A DNA stretch of 64,000 nt from Flectonema sp. DT1601 (Eukaryota > Euglenozoa > Diplonemea > Diplonemida > Diplonemidae), in contig OZ025790.1 in assembly GCA_964019425.1 (NCBI GenBank), positions 1,240,001-1,304,000 of the forward strand, in the 5' to 3' direction. Position numbers and translations under genes: made by a program. Shown here piece after piece: positions 12,553 through 23,186 of this stretch. Position 1 is the stretch's first letter. Each line of letters begins with the position of its first letter. The notes under the pieces are model-generated. The model saw only the letters and a list, made by a program, of their open reading frames with translations, did no database searches and was not told where the DNA came from.

Positions 12553-13482
12553 GTGAGAAGCACACCGCGGCTGGAGAGGGTGAGGGGGAAAGTGTGATTT
12601 TATTGTTGTCTTCGTTTTTATGCAACAGGTAAATTCTTTTGAACACTAACTAGCTTGGGGGTAAGTGGTTCAGCCGCTTAGTCCTTTCGGTCTTGTTAGT
12701 TGAGGGAAAAATAAAAAAGAAGGGAAAAAAAAATAATTGTCGCTGTAACTCAACGACTTTGCATTAACCAGCATAATCCACTGTTTTTACAATGTCAACC
12801 TATCACCTTCCTATTCTTAATGATGTTGTCGAAAGTAAAAAAAAATTAAAAAATTAAAAAAAAAACACTAAGCAGAATATAAGATACTTATTTCCGTTCT
12901 TGGCTCATTACGATTTGTTTGGTTTTCTATTTTCTTCTTATTCTTCTTTTTTTTCCCCCATTTTTTTTCTTTCTTTTTTTTTTTCGAGCAACAAAATGAG
13001 CATAACTTCTTCTTTTCTGTCTTAGCTGCTTTTTTAAATGTGGTTTTGGTATCTCTCATAGTCGAGAGTGCCCAGGTAAAATGCTTTTTTTATGAGCTCC
13101 TCAGGTGTTGAACATCTTCAGTTATACTGAGCGCTGTTTACCAGCTTTACCCTTACAACGATTTTGCATCCCTTCTTTTATGTTTTTTTGTTTCTTTGTT
13201 TGTTCTTTTCCCAGGTCTTCCTCACCCCTCTCTCTGGCAGTTGTTCTTTTTTCCTTGCAATTCAAAATAATGGAAATGGGGAAGAACAAAAAAAAAAAAA
13301 AAAAAAAAAAAAACGCAAGTGCCTGTAAAAAAATAGCATCACCCCCGCCCGATTCCCGCTAGTTTTTTCGAAGATGTGAGAGGAAACGTACGCACGAAGG
13401 CAGATGCACTTCGGCCATTAGGCTCAGTGAGCAGGCAAGAAAAGAAATATGAGTGGACCACTCGCTTTCTAATTAGTTGTAT
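11055..13482 (+). other. Long low-complexity spacer with one cloverleaf-like patch
   Basis: This 2.4-kb spacer is dominated by homopolymers, including a 29-base T run at 12004-12032 and long A runs near 12522-12549 and 13289-13312. No coding frame is credible. A compact fold is possible at 12645-12700: outer arms ACTAAC and GTTAGT, an inner TAAGTGG/CCGCTTA hairpin (12662-12680) and a small CC-TTTC-GG loop. Confidence 0.4.
12645..12700. other. Possible small structured RNA or DNA fold
   Basis: Outer arms at 12645-12650 and 12695-12700 pair perfectly; an internal 7-bp hairpin lies at 12662-12668 with 12674-12680, including one G-T pair. At 56 bases it is near the size of single-hairpin H/ACA-like RNAs, but no box or promoter is visible and chance cannot be excluded. 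Confidence 0.2.
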
Positions 13483-14526
13483 ATGGCTTTGTTGGTATTT
13501 CTCCCCTACGCAGGGGTTCTATTCAGGAGTAAATATTTAAACCTCTTTGTTTACACTATTCTCATCACTACAGTTGTTTACCGGATGGCTAACATGCAGC
13601 TGACTCGGATAATTGGTGCGAATTACAACACCTCTCTAAATGCTACTGAGATATGGAACTACGTAATTGACCGAAAGCCACGTTCTATTTTAATGGAGAG
13701 CTTCTGCACCCCTGAAAGTGACATACAAACAGGTGGGATCATCGACTATGAAGAAGAGTATGGAAGAGACATCATGAAGCAACTCCTCGACTTAGGTGCC
13801 GAATCGCATAGGAAATGGAGTGGTGAATTGGCAGCGGTTGTAGCCGGAGTCGGTGTCGGTGCAGAGATTCGTTTTTGTGACAGAATGCACAGCATCTCAT
13901 TTAATAGATTTATTAATAAATATGATAAAGCAGAAGTAGTTCTACAGTTGTTGAATACTCTAGACAGCCTCCAAGATGCAGACGACAATGCACAGCAATT
14001 ATCAAAATCCATACCTGAACTGTGGACAGAGCGACATGAAATAATGTCACACGTTGTGCTAACTCAAAAACAGCGTTTTCCAGATGAAGAAATCCTCGCA
14101 ATCATTGGGTCAGCACACACAGAAGAAGTTCAGTCGCTTCTCACTTCTAATAAAACAACTTCATTAGATGACTTACTTACTGACTACCCCGCTACTTATG
14201 AAAATGATGATCTCGACAAACGCCTTGCAGTAGCTGCTTTGTTGTCAACTACTATGGCGTTTCATCCGAATACAGTCGTCAGTCCTGAAGATATACCTGA
14301 GTCGTTAAAGTCACAGGCTGATAAAGTTTATAATAATTATCGTTCCATATTTAGAAGACGTCTAGAAGATAACATCCCGGGATCACAGTCGAGAGATATT
14401 GCTCCGTCACAAGAAGAGTTGATGAAGAGAATGACTGCAAGATTCGGAGCGAGGTCAGTCGGACTACTACAGCTCCCCCGTCTGAGTAGTGAACTGAAAA
14501 TGGTTAGCAATGCCAGGTCTGCGTGA
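13483..14526 (+). CDS. TraB/PrgY (TRABD)-family protein with hydrophobic N-terminus
   Basis: The 347-residue product from the ATG at 13483 begins with a hydrophobic stretch (about residues 2-33) that may be a membrane or organelle signal, followed by a TraB-like domain: a strand-turn segment LTRIIGANYN, the helix-strand IDRKPRSILMESFC, the WTERHEIMSHVV motif and EEILAIIGSAHTEEV near residue 215. In TraB proteins the first strand normally ends in a G-x-x-H motif and the last has V-G-x-x-H; here the first histidine is replaced (GANYN) while GSAH keeps the second. TraB-fold proteins are proposed metallohydrolases or peptide-pheromone regulators; eukaryotic relatives act at membranes including mitochondria. 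Loss of one histidine may mean lost activity. An internal ATG at 13585 would give a version without the hydrophobic N-terminus, and an upstream exon is possible. Confidence 0.65.
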   Translation: MALLVFLPYAGVLFRSKYLNLFVYTILITTVVYRMANMQLTRIIGANYNTSLNATEIWNYVIDRKPRSILMESFCTPESDIQTGGIIDYEEEYGRDIMKQLLDLGAESHRKWSGELAAVVAGVGVGAEIRFCDRMHSISFNRFINKYDKAEVVLQLLNTLDSLQDADDNAQQLSKSIPELWTERHEIMSHVVLTQKQRFPDEEILAIIGSAHTEEVQSLLTSNKTTSLDDLLTDYPATYENDDLDKRLAVAALLSTTMAFHPNTVVSPEDIPESLKSQADKVYNNYRSIFRRRLEDNIPGSQSRDIAPSQEELMKRMTARFGARSVGLLQLPRLSSELKMVSNARSA

Positions 14527-14739
14527 ATAGAGACGATTACCGTTATCTTTTAATTTTGTAAAATATTACGTGTCGTGTACATGTGCCATTTCTTTTTCAC
14601 GAACGCCTTTTTTCCCCTTTCTACTTTCTTACCCACATCTACATACACGATACCGTAGTGATTAGTTTTATTTAGTGAAATAGAATGATGGACATGTATT
14701 GTCTTTTTTAGTTATTACTATCAACCAGAAACAGAAAAC

Positions 14740-17280
14740 ATGGCTGCTCAGCGCTCCGAACAGAATTGGAGGGAACAACTAGGGTGGAGCAGTGACCCAG
14801 CATCTTTGGTTCAATATGAGACTAGTCAGTTGATCAATACTCTTCTTGGTAATAAACCATTAGATACAGCAACTGTTCATCATGTTCAACTTGTTGGGGG
14901 ATTGTTAGATATTGTGTTGTTGGAGAGAGATGGGTTTCATGATGCTGCAACTATTCAAGCAGCTGTAAAGACATTTGGATTCTTTATGAAGTTCCTTGTC
15001 AGATGTCACAACAGTAGACAAACACATCTCTTGAATGAAGTAGAGAGAGCAGTTGTTACAATGATGTACAACATATCATCAAATATTCAGGGGCAAGGTT
15101 CTGCCACTCATGAACAAATCGCACCGTACGCACCATTTCTTCTCCACGCGGCGTTTGTCCAGTTGAAAGCTCAGAAACACCCGAATTCTACGAAGGTATG
15201 TTCTCAAAGTATTTTCCCCATCAGGCGGAATAATTTTTTAGCAATTTTGAGATTAAGGAAGAGAGAGGTTTAAAAAAAATAAAAAACCCACAACAGGTAT
15301 TTAGCGCACCTCCGAAGAGACTCGGCAATGGCTGCAGCTTGGCGATTGAGGACCAGTACATTTGGTTGTGTTCTGCAATGCTGCCGCTGGTTGCTCCGGA
15401 ATACTTTGCACAGCTGCTGCGATTTAAGGAACAGGATGCTGACACGCGACTGCAGACTGCGTATGCCTACGAATTGTTGGAATATTCATTATTTTATTTG
15501 ATAAGGAGTTTTGAAAAACTTTATGCGGCTCCCCTAAATTTAAAAAGCCCAGCTAAACAAGGTTGTGCAGAACCAAAAGTTTCCCCGAAAAAAGTACTTT
15601 CCTTTCTGTCCATAATGGAACAAGATCCACCACCAAGCCCATCAGACTTTGCAGGAAACGACCACTGCGGTGTTTGGAAGTTCGAGGCTGCAACAGCGGA
15701 AATGCATGCAAAGAAAATGCTTCATTCGCTACAAATATTAAATAGAACTTTTCCGAGGGTGCTTGACAGCAGTCCGGGACGTTCGATGGTGGCGTTAACA
15801 AAAGTAATGACAATTAGAGTGAAGTATATTTGTGGAGTCCTTCATTGGATTTTAACAACCTTAGTATCTTGTATTCACACTTTATCGCCATTTGACGAAG
15901 ACTCTCTTGTGGTACTTGTCTGGCGCAATACAGTTGAATGTCTGACCAGCTGTATAATTGATTACGCAAAAGTCTGGAAAAACTTTTCAGCTAATTCAAA
16001 TATCGATTTTATGCTTCAACTTTTAAAAGGGTGTCTCACTGCTATCGCTGTTGAGGAAGCTTTTACTTCGTATCATCCACAGGGATCTCTTCGGGTTAAT
16101 CCTTTACCTAATTATTTAAGTCACGTCAGCATTCGAGATTCTGGATTCCATTTTGATGAAGTATGTCATTACATAGAACTGATAAGTTTATTTATTTTTG
16201 GAAGGATATAACAAAAAAAAAAAAAAAAAAAAACAGACCACCCAACGCGAGCTTGCCCCGTCAGCCTTTCCCATGTTAATGTTATTCACGCTAGCCCACA
16301 ACGAAACACTTTACAAGGCTTTTGCTGGTTTGGGTGATGAACCAATGACTTCTGTGGCTGTGAGGCCACCATTGGAGTTGTGCTTGGCAAACTTCTTGCA
16401 TGGATTATTTATGACTCATACAGATGTAGCGCATCATTTAGGAAGGGAACAGGACTTAAAAACTGCTACCGTTGTACCTATTCAGAATATCTTCAGAGGT
16501 ATTCACACAGTCTTACAGCAAATCAGTACCACTACGCAGTGGTCTGAAGTTTTTTGCTCTGGATTTGGATGCGATGGCAATACGTTGGCACCGAATTGGA
16601 AAAAAGCCTCCGACATCGCAAAGGGATTTGCGGCACTTCCGTTTTCAAGGAAAGTTGATGCTTCCCAAGTAGAAATGGTTAGTCAGAATGCCTGGTCGTT
16701 AGTGAGGTATTACTTTCAGTTGTCAATTCCGTGTGCTCCTACTGCTCCTCCAAGTCAAATTAGTTATTTAAAACCGAAGTCAGGATGGGATGATTACGAC
16801 GAATACTTTAGAGAGTTAGAAAGATCATCTGAACACTTACAAGGAAGGTCTCGTGGTAGAAGTGGTGATGATGGTCTTGATGGTATCCCTCTGCTTCCTA
16901 CTGACTTTGGGCTAAACGACGGTCCTGGTGATCGAGGCTATCGTCTGCATCAGCTACTGTCTTCTCATTTGAGAGGAATCTTAACCGTCATTCCGTACTT
17001 CCGACTTCTATTCGTAATCCTTAAAAGAGAATGTTTACTCAAGCAGTGCGCTCACTATTGCTCTTCTCTCGCAGACTTAATTCTCGTGTCGTCTCACAGC
17101 CACGGTGTAGCAATTCCGTTTCTTCGAACCAGTCTTGCTTGTTATGAACACACAGAAAGTTATGACCTGGCACTTGCGACTGTTGATCGTATCGGAAAAA
17201 TATTCCTTTCATTAATGGACCTTCCCAGTGCTGCTTTTGTTCAAGCTCATGGAAAGAAATTAGCCATGAGTGGCAGCTAG
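14740..17280 (+). CDS. Large alpha-helical protein, unrecognised, three exons
   Basis: Exons 14740-15195, 15297-16160 and 16237-17280 join in phase 0 at both junctions to give 787 residues. Both introns start GTATGT and end in A-rich ACAG (101 and 76 bases). The protein looks almost entirely alpha-helical, with many amphipathic helices and scattered aromatic residues, as in HEAT/ARM-type scaffolds, interrupted by a charged Gly/Arg/Ser loop (about 635-660, GRSRGRSGDDG). I recognise no family motif and assign no function. A trans-splice-like CAG lies 5 bases before the ATG. A frame at 17399-17491 (ELKCNCDS...) after a T-rich TACAG could be a further exon, but no good donor connects to it. Confidence 0.75.
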
Positions 17281-17611
17281 AAATTCTTATTATTCACTTG
17301 TGATTGTATCGGTTCCTTTTATTAGAGATTTTAATAGAATTTATAGATTTACGAGAGAGTTAGTTCACTGCGGTGCTCAAGTATTTCTTTTTTTACAGGA
17401 ATTAAAATGCAACTGTGACTCAACCCTACAAGTAACCCAAGACTGTCTACTGAAACTGGAAGCTTCTTGCAGAGTACTGGAATATTGGTAAAACTCTCTT
17501 TTTACCCAAGTTGTTGATTTCTTCGGTTCTTTTCATAACTTCGGTGCACTTTTTTTTTATAAGAAACACATATTCCAACTAACTTCACTACCTACAGCAT
17601 AATACGCAAGC
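17281..17611 (+). other. Spacer, possible alternative last exon of upstream gene
   Basis: In this 331-base gap the segment 17399-17491 reads as 30 protein-like codons ending in TAA, directly after TTTTTTTACAG. No in-phase donor of the type used elsewhere is found before the stop at 17280, and the acceptor is T-rich unlike the eleven placed introns, so I treat it as UTR. CTACAG at 17592-17597 precedes the next ATG. Confidence 0.35.
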
Positions 17612-20281
17612 ATGCCACTGCAAAAACGGCCACAGCGAAAGGCTCCATTCGGAAAGGAGACCAGAGTACTGAAGCCTTTAGTCAAGGCAACGAGTACTAA
17701 AATAGCTGTGAAAGCAGCAGATGATAATCACCGAGTAGAAGACGTTGGATTACCTTGGGGAGCTAGTCTTGGATGTCGTACCTACGTCAGAGGTATAGAG
17801 TGTATAATTCGATATAAGGGTCCGGTCTTTTTTGCAGATGGAGAATGGATAGGAGTTCAGTTCTCCCTATCACAGTCGTGGGATGATTCCAATAACGGAA
17901 CTGTTCAGGGAACGAAATACTTCGCAGCTGAAAAGGGATGCGGGCTCTTCATAAAAGAAGAAGAACTTGAGGGAGCGTCACCTGAAAACTTAATTATCGC
18001 AAGTGATGGAATGGTACCAGTTGGTTCAGTAGTTTCCCTCCTCCAGGCGAAGCGTTCATCTGAAAGTATTGCAGTTGATGCTGATGGGTTGTCTGGTTGG
18101 CCTTCTCCATCACCTACTGTGTTAGTTGGTAACAGGTTTAAACAATTTCCGTCTGAGAATATCCAACCACAGGAATCAATAACTGCAAAGCCATCCACCG
18201 ACGCAGTAGAATTGAAAGAATCTACGGCTACGATGTTTATCACTCCGACTACTGTTGGATGTCCACTTTGTTGTAATGGAACATTGTTATTAAAACAAGA
18301 ACAAGAACAGCAACAGCAATCCGACAGTAGCATTCCACTGGAGCAGCAGCTACGAAAGTTACAAATAATGATCGAAGCTGCCAACTGCAGTTCTCAACAA
18401 AATGATATCAACAACTCGAATACCATTTCATCTCATCAGAAAGCAACAAGACTGCTATTAGAATCTGAGAACTCCAACAGCCCAGTTTGGGAGAGCCCAC
18501 TTGACAAAATCGATCATTCGGCTGCTTTGAGATTTCCAGGAAAGCATAAGTCATTATTTAATACTACCGTGAATCACATTCCTGATGAGAGTATTCGACC
18601 TGTACTGCAAGACTTAATATCAACGTCAGACGTTGAAGGAATACTCTACGAATGTAAGAAGATTCTAGGTGATACTACAGCACCCATGAAGACCGTTTCA
18701 GAGGAGCTTCAGCATCTCAGCAACGACGTCAAAAATGAGATCGAAGATCTGCTGGGAGACCAGCTGAATGATTGCCTAGCAGTCTCCGCAATTAATAATA
18801 AAAATGGTGATATTTCAGAATGTGATCTAACTTCTCCTCTTATGTCCGCTATCAATGAATTACTTGATGACACCACAGTGACAACTTCGGCAGTAGCGAC
18901 AACACAAAAGACAGCTTCGTCTTTGTGGAAAGATTTCTGTCTGCAGGAATCGAACATGAGCCAATGCCCAACCACCGTACAGATTACAAGGAAATTAGAA
19001 GAACGAGCGAATCACATTTTATCACAGCATCCTCCAACACTCTCTGAGATAATATCCCTCACAGAGTACGAACCAATGAACCTTTTAAAGTTCATAAAAG
19101 AACTCCCAGAGGTAGGTTATACAACTATCCATTCAGGTGAAGCAATTAAGCGATTGAGATTCGAAATATTGACATTAACCCAACGTAGAGATCAACTACT
19201 ACGAGACGGGTTAATCACTGAAGGAGAACAGCAATACGACGCTTGCATTGCAAATACCGAACATCTAATGTCATTGTGTGTTGATCAGGTACATTACGTG
19301 GAGTCTGAAGCCGACACGGACATTCAATTTCTGGAAAACCGACTCAAAGAGTGCAAGTCTGAGATTAAAGAATCTCATGAAAGAATAAAAAAAATGATAT
19401 TAAAATCTATCGAAGATCACTCAAAGTGGACTACTGTTACTACCAACAGCCTCTCTCTCAAGGAAGAAAAACTTCATAAAGTAAGAAGAGAAATTACAGA
19501 AGTAATAAATAAGTTTACAACACAACAAGAAACCATATCAGCGGAGAAAACTGCTGCATGGATGACGCTTGAACAAACCCTTACAACCATCGCAGACTTG
19601 GCAAAGCGAGAATCCTACTTGCAGCCGAAGTTGTTGCAGAAGCTCTCATCGTTAGCTGAAATAGACTCGAATATCAATTCAACGAGTAGTAGTCTGGTCG
19701 GTATTGACAAACATAAAGTTACAATACAAAAGAAGCTCTCTTCATATGAATCACTTCTACGTAACATCTCAGAACAAACAACAACCTCACTGGATGGGTG
19801 TGAAGGTCTCATCAGAGAAAGGTCAGCTCGATTATTCTCAAAAAGAATGGAATGCCACACTGAGAACTACAACACATTTAAATCGTTATACTTGTTGCTT
19901 GGTGATTATCAACAGAAGAAGCAACTGACCTTAGCGTGTGTTGAGAAACAATTAAAAGACGTTTCATGTGAGCTTGCACTCCACCAAGACTCATTAAATC
20001 CAAACGCGAAGCAGTTCGCAGTAAAACGAGATCTCCTCATTCAAAGATGTGAATCACTGAGATCTAACACAGAGCAGATAGAATCGAAGATGCTTTCACA
20101 CACAAACACTTTTGGTATTGTCAGTGAGCAGCATCTTAAAGCAGCAGGAAGAGAACTTATTGCTGCACCAGAAATGCTAAAATCAATAAAGACATCCAGC
20201 GACGCAAAGCTAATCGCGTTTAGCAATGATAAAAAAGAAAGGGAAGTTAAAACTAAGGAAGACAAAAACCAAACTGACTAA
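17612..20281 (+). CDS. CAP-Gly domain coiled-coil protein (microtubule-associated)
   Basis: This 889-residue protein has a CAP-Gly domain at about residues 50-118: IIRYKGPVFFADGEWIGVQF followed by NNGTVQGTKYF and GCGLFI. The usual GKNDG loop is altered to DDSNNGT, keeping N and G. A Ser/Gln-rich disordered middle follows (including EQEQQQQS near 230), then a long coiled coil from about residue 520 to the end with many heptad-like Leu/Ile and Glu/Lys. CAP-Gly proteins such as CLIP-170, dynactin p150 and tubulin-folding cofactors bind the EEY/F tail of tubulin or EB1, tracking plus ends or linking cargo. The long C-terminal coil favours a cytoskeletal linker rather than a cofactor. A basic N-terminus (QKRPQRKAPFGK) may aid microtubule binding. 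The single exon starts 14 bases after a CTACAG acceptor-like site. Confidence 0.85.
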   Translation: MPLQKRPQRKAPFGKETRVLKPLVKATSTKIAVKAADDNHRVEDVGLPWGASLGCRTYVRGIECIIRYKGPVFFADGEWIGVQFSLSQSWDDSNNGTVQGTKYFAAEKGCGLFIKEEELEGASPENLIIASDGMVPVGSVVSLLQAKRSSESIAVDADGLSGWPSPSPTVLVGNRFKQFPSENIQPQESITAKPSTDAVELKESTATMFITPTTVGCPLCCNGTLLLKQEQEQQQQSDSSIPLEQQLRKLQIMIEAANCSSQQNDINNSNTISSHQKATRLLLESENSNSPVWESPLDKIDHSAALRFPGKHKSLFNTTVNHIPDESIRPVLQDLISTSDVEGILYECKKILGDTTAPMKTVSEELQHLSNDVKNEIEDLLGDQLNDCLAVSAINNKNGDISECDLTSPLMSAINELLDDTTVTTSAVATTQKTASSLWKDFCLQESNMSQCPTTVQITRKLEERANHILSQHPPTLSEIISLTEYEPMNLLKFIKELPEVGYTTIHSGEAIKRLRFEILTLTQRRDQLLRDGLITEGEQQYDACIANTEHLMSLCVDQVHYVESEADTDIQFLENRLKECKSEIKESHERIKKMILKSIEDHSKWTTVTTNSLSLKEEKLHKVRREITEVINKFTTQQETISAEKTAAWMTLEQTLTTIADLAKRESYLQPKLLQKLSSLAEIDSNINSTSSSLVGIDKHKVTIQKKLSSYESLLRNISEQTTTSLDGCEGLIRERSARLFSKRMECHTENYNTFKSLYLLLGDYQQKKQLTLACVEKQLKDVSCELALHQDSLNPNAKQFAVKRDLLIQRCESLRSNTEQIESKMLSHTNTFGIVSEQHLKAAGRELIAAPEMLKSIKTSSDAKLIAFSNDKKEREVKTKEDKNQTD

Positions 20282-20649
20282 TTATTCATAATAACTTTTT
20301 TTTTTTTTTCCACTTACACTTTTTTTTTGTTACGTTTTCAGAAAAAATTAATCTGCCTGTTATATGTTTTGGTTTTTTTTTATAACAAAATTTAAAACAT
20401 AATAATCTGTTCTGAGCTCAACACCATCACTTCTTCCCCCCCAACAGTTTGATTAACAACTACAAATATTTTTCAGTCAAAGAACTTGATATTAATTTTG
20501 TTTTTAATACCTAAAGTTGTTACTGTTTTTACATTGTTAAAGTTTCATCCCCCAACAGTTTACCCTTAGTCAATTATATCATAGTTAACTCTGGTCTAAC
20601 ATGAATGTATTCACACCTTTTAATCTCCCTCCAGACATTTTAATAAAAA
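20282..20649 (+). other. Spacer containing a short dispersed repeat flanked by direct repeats
   Basis: The 368-base gap holds poly-T and a repeat copy at 20455-20548 that recurs at 46033-46128. CCCCCAACAGTTT occurs on both sides of the copy (20438-20450 and 20549-20561). CTCCCTCCAG 15 bases before the ATG at 20650 is the likely splice acceptor of the next gene. Confidence 0.6.
20455..20548. repeat. Short dispersed repeat family 2, copy 1
   Basis: This ~94-base unit begins AACAACTACAAATATT, carries CTAAAGTTGTTACTG in its second half and matches 46033-46128 at most positions. The two ends of its core, AACAACT and AGTTGTT, are inverted. Thirteen-base direct repeats flank this copy, as expected for target-site duplication by an inserted element. 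No coding capacity. SINE-like or MITE-like; class unresolved. Confidence 0.6.
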
Positions 20650-22688
20650 ATGAGCGATTCGAGTGAATCCGAAGACAGTCCTCTGTTTTGTGAACGTCCT
20701 GAATGGAATGATGTAACACCAATGCCACTTCCTGAGTCTGAGAATCCCGTTGTGAGTATTGATTACTCGGATGATTTTAAAGACGCTCACAACTATCTGA
20801 GAGCGGTAATGGCAACAGGTGAGAAAAGTGAAAGAGTATTAGAGTTGACAGGAGCAGCAATTAAGTATAACCCTGCTAACTACACTGCCTGGCAATACAG
20901 AAGAGAAACAATCGCTGCGATTGATAGCAGCGTCGAACAGGAACTTGATGCGGTTGCGATGCAACTTTCATATTTTCCAAAAAATTTTCAAATATGGCAT
21001 CACCGTCGAGAGTTATTGAGCAGATTAGAGAGTCCCGGAAATGAGCTGACCGTAATTGAAATAGTGTTGTCGAAAGATGCGAAAAATTATCATGCGTGGG
21101 CTCATAGAAAATGGGTCGTTTCTAAATTTGATATCGTCGGAGAGAAGGAAGAACAGGTATGGGTGTATTGTTCTACAACTGAAAAAAAAACCAAATGTTA
21201 GGTGGAACGTAAAATTAATTTTAAAAAAATCAAACAGTACGCTATGTCACTCATCGAGGAAGACGTGAGAAATAATTCAGCTTGGAACTACTTAAACTTC
21301 GTCGTGGAGAGAAGAGATTTATGTATTGGAACTAAGGTATGATTATGAGAATACACCACCCCCACTGGGACCAAGGAACACTCACTCTTAGTGTATCCTA
21401 TTTAGGAACTGTGGGGTAGACAACAGACAGATACAACAACCTGATATTTTGATACCGGAATTAACTCCACGGTTGCTCTCCTACTTGTCGTGGAGATGGT
21501 TACCACCAGACCCCCGGGAGAGTTACTTTTCACGATACACAACACCCCCACTGGGACCAAGGAACACTCACTCTTAGTGTATCCTATTTAGGAACTGTGG
21601 GGTAGACAACAGACAGATACAACAACCTGATATTTTGATACCGGAATTAACTCCACGGTTGCTCTCCTACTTGTCGTGGAGATGGTTACCACCAGACCCC
21701 CGGGAGAGTTACTTTTCACGATACACAACACCCCCACTGGGACCAAGGAACACTCACTCTTAGTGGATCCTATTTAGGAACTGTGGGGTAGACAACAGAC
21801 AGACACAACAACCTGATATTTTGATACCGGAATTAACTCCACGGTTGCTCTCCTACTTGTCGTGGAGATGGTTACCACCAGACCCCCGGGAGAGTTACTT
21901 TTCACGATACACAACACCCCCACTGGGACCAAGGAACACTCACTCTTAGTGTATCCTATTTAGGAACTGTGGGGTAGACAACAGACAGATACAACAACCT
22001 GATATTTTGATACCGGAATTAACTCCACGGTTGCTCTCCTACTTGTCATGGAGATGGTTACCACCAGACCCCCGGGAGAATGCTTTTTACGTTAGACAAC
22101 AACCCCACTGGGAACAAGGAACTCACTCTTGTATTCAATTTGGAGGCCCCGGAGAATACTTTTTTACGTTATCGTCGATTACTTTTTCTATTATAAATAT
22201 TTATCATTAATGTGGTGTTATTTCTGTTTAATAATTTTTTCATTTTTAATAACAAAAAAAAAAAAAAAAAATACCAACAGGACGAAAAAGACGTAACTGA
22301 AGAAAAGTACGTAAATGTACGCCACAGGGAAGTCGAGAGAGCATTTGAAAAAATGACATGCGCTCCTGGTAATGAATCTGTTCATAATTATTTGATAGGA
22401 AACTTAAATCCGAAATCGAAATACGCAGAGGCGGTATTCTTAAAATCGGCACCAATTGCTACAGAGAAACTACTTGCCATGCACAGTGACACTACCTGTT
22501 GGGTCAAAGCATCCCTTGTGGACATCTTTGAGGCTGCTGAAGACTTTAAAATGTCACCGACTGCCCTTCCAGATATCTGTGAAGGTGAATCCCGACCTTT
22601 CCGTGACCGTATTATTAGTTTGTGTTCAGACCTATCTAGAATTGATCCAGTACGTAGTAAATATTGGAATACTGTGATGAGTAGTTAG
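20650..22688 (+). CDS. FNTA: Protein farnesyl/geranylgeranyltransferase type I alpha subunit, three exons
   Basis: Exons 20650-21156, 21238-21336 and 22281-22688 join in phase 0 to 337 residues. The N-terminal half shows the prenyltransferase alpha tetratricopeptide-like repeats with family signatures: YLRAVMATGEKSERVLELT, NPANYTAWQYRR, PKNFQIWHHRRELL, DAKNYHAWAHRKWVV and, across the first intron, EEDVRNNSAWNYLNFVV. The Arg/Trp pairs and the catalytic-lysine region around YRAVM/YLRAVM match human FNTA. The subunit pairs with a beta subunit to attach farnesyl or geranylgeranyl groups to CaaX proteins; no beta subunit is present here. Intron 1 is 81 bases. Intron 2 (944 bases) is filled by a 186-bp tandem repeat. 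The third exon is less conserved, as is usual. Confidence 0.92.
21350..22165. repeat. 186-bp minisatellite inside intron 2 of FNTA
   Basis: Four near-identical units start at equivalent positions 21361, 21547, 21733 and 21919, exactly 186 bases apart, followed by a shortened, diverged fifth unit from 22104. Units differ by a handful of substitutions. Each contains a perfect inverted pair CTCCACG...CGTGGAG with a 17-base loop. No frame is open through a unit, so it is non-coding despite its length being a multiple of three. Confidence 0.95.
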
Positions 22689-23186
22689 ATAGTTGTCTGA
22701 CTGCTTGATTGCTTTGTAGCTCAACAAGTCAACTCCTTAGATAGGTTTTATCTACCAAAATTAATTAATTTAGCTGTAGTAAGTACTACGTGGAAGGAAG
22801 ACTCGCCATCTGCCGTGGTTTTTTTTTTACTTCGACGCCATTTCTTAGGTCAGGTCTGGCCGTTCTGGCTGAATGGCAGGGGGAAAAAAAAAAAAAAAAA
22901 AAATTAACTGAACTCACTTAAGCTTAATATAAAAAAAAATAAATAAAAAAAAAACCGGACAGAAGAAAATAAGATAAAATAGTGGGAAAAGGTGATAGCA
23001 AGCTTTTTATTGTAGAAGTTCTATTGTTGTCGTTTAGAAGTTTTTTTTTCTTTTTTTTCTTCTGATTTTATTTATCTCACGCAGTCATATAAAAAAATAT
23101 GTCAAAATCTCTTTCTACTTATTTAAGTACCACCACGTGATTTCTAATTAACCTTTTTTTTTATGTTTTTATAGTCTTATATAATA
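22689..23186 (+). other. Spacer, A/T runs
   Basis: These 498 bases hold poly-A and poly-T tracts and no supportable gene. TTTTTATAG 12 bases before the ATG at 23187 is a possible splice acceptor. Confidence 0.45.

Noticed and set aside
17399-17491. Protein-like 30-codon segment after TTTTTACAG, possible last exon of the 14740 gene
   Set aside because: No in-phase donor of the observed type precedes the stop at 17280, and the acceptor is T-rich unlike all placed cis acceptors.
21350-22165. Repeat array read as a protein-coding repeat because 186 is a multiple of three
   Set aside because: All three + strand frames contain stops in each unit, and flanking FNTA exons join cleanly without it.
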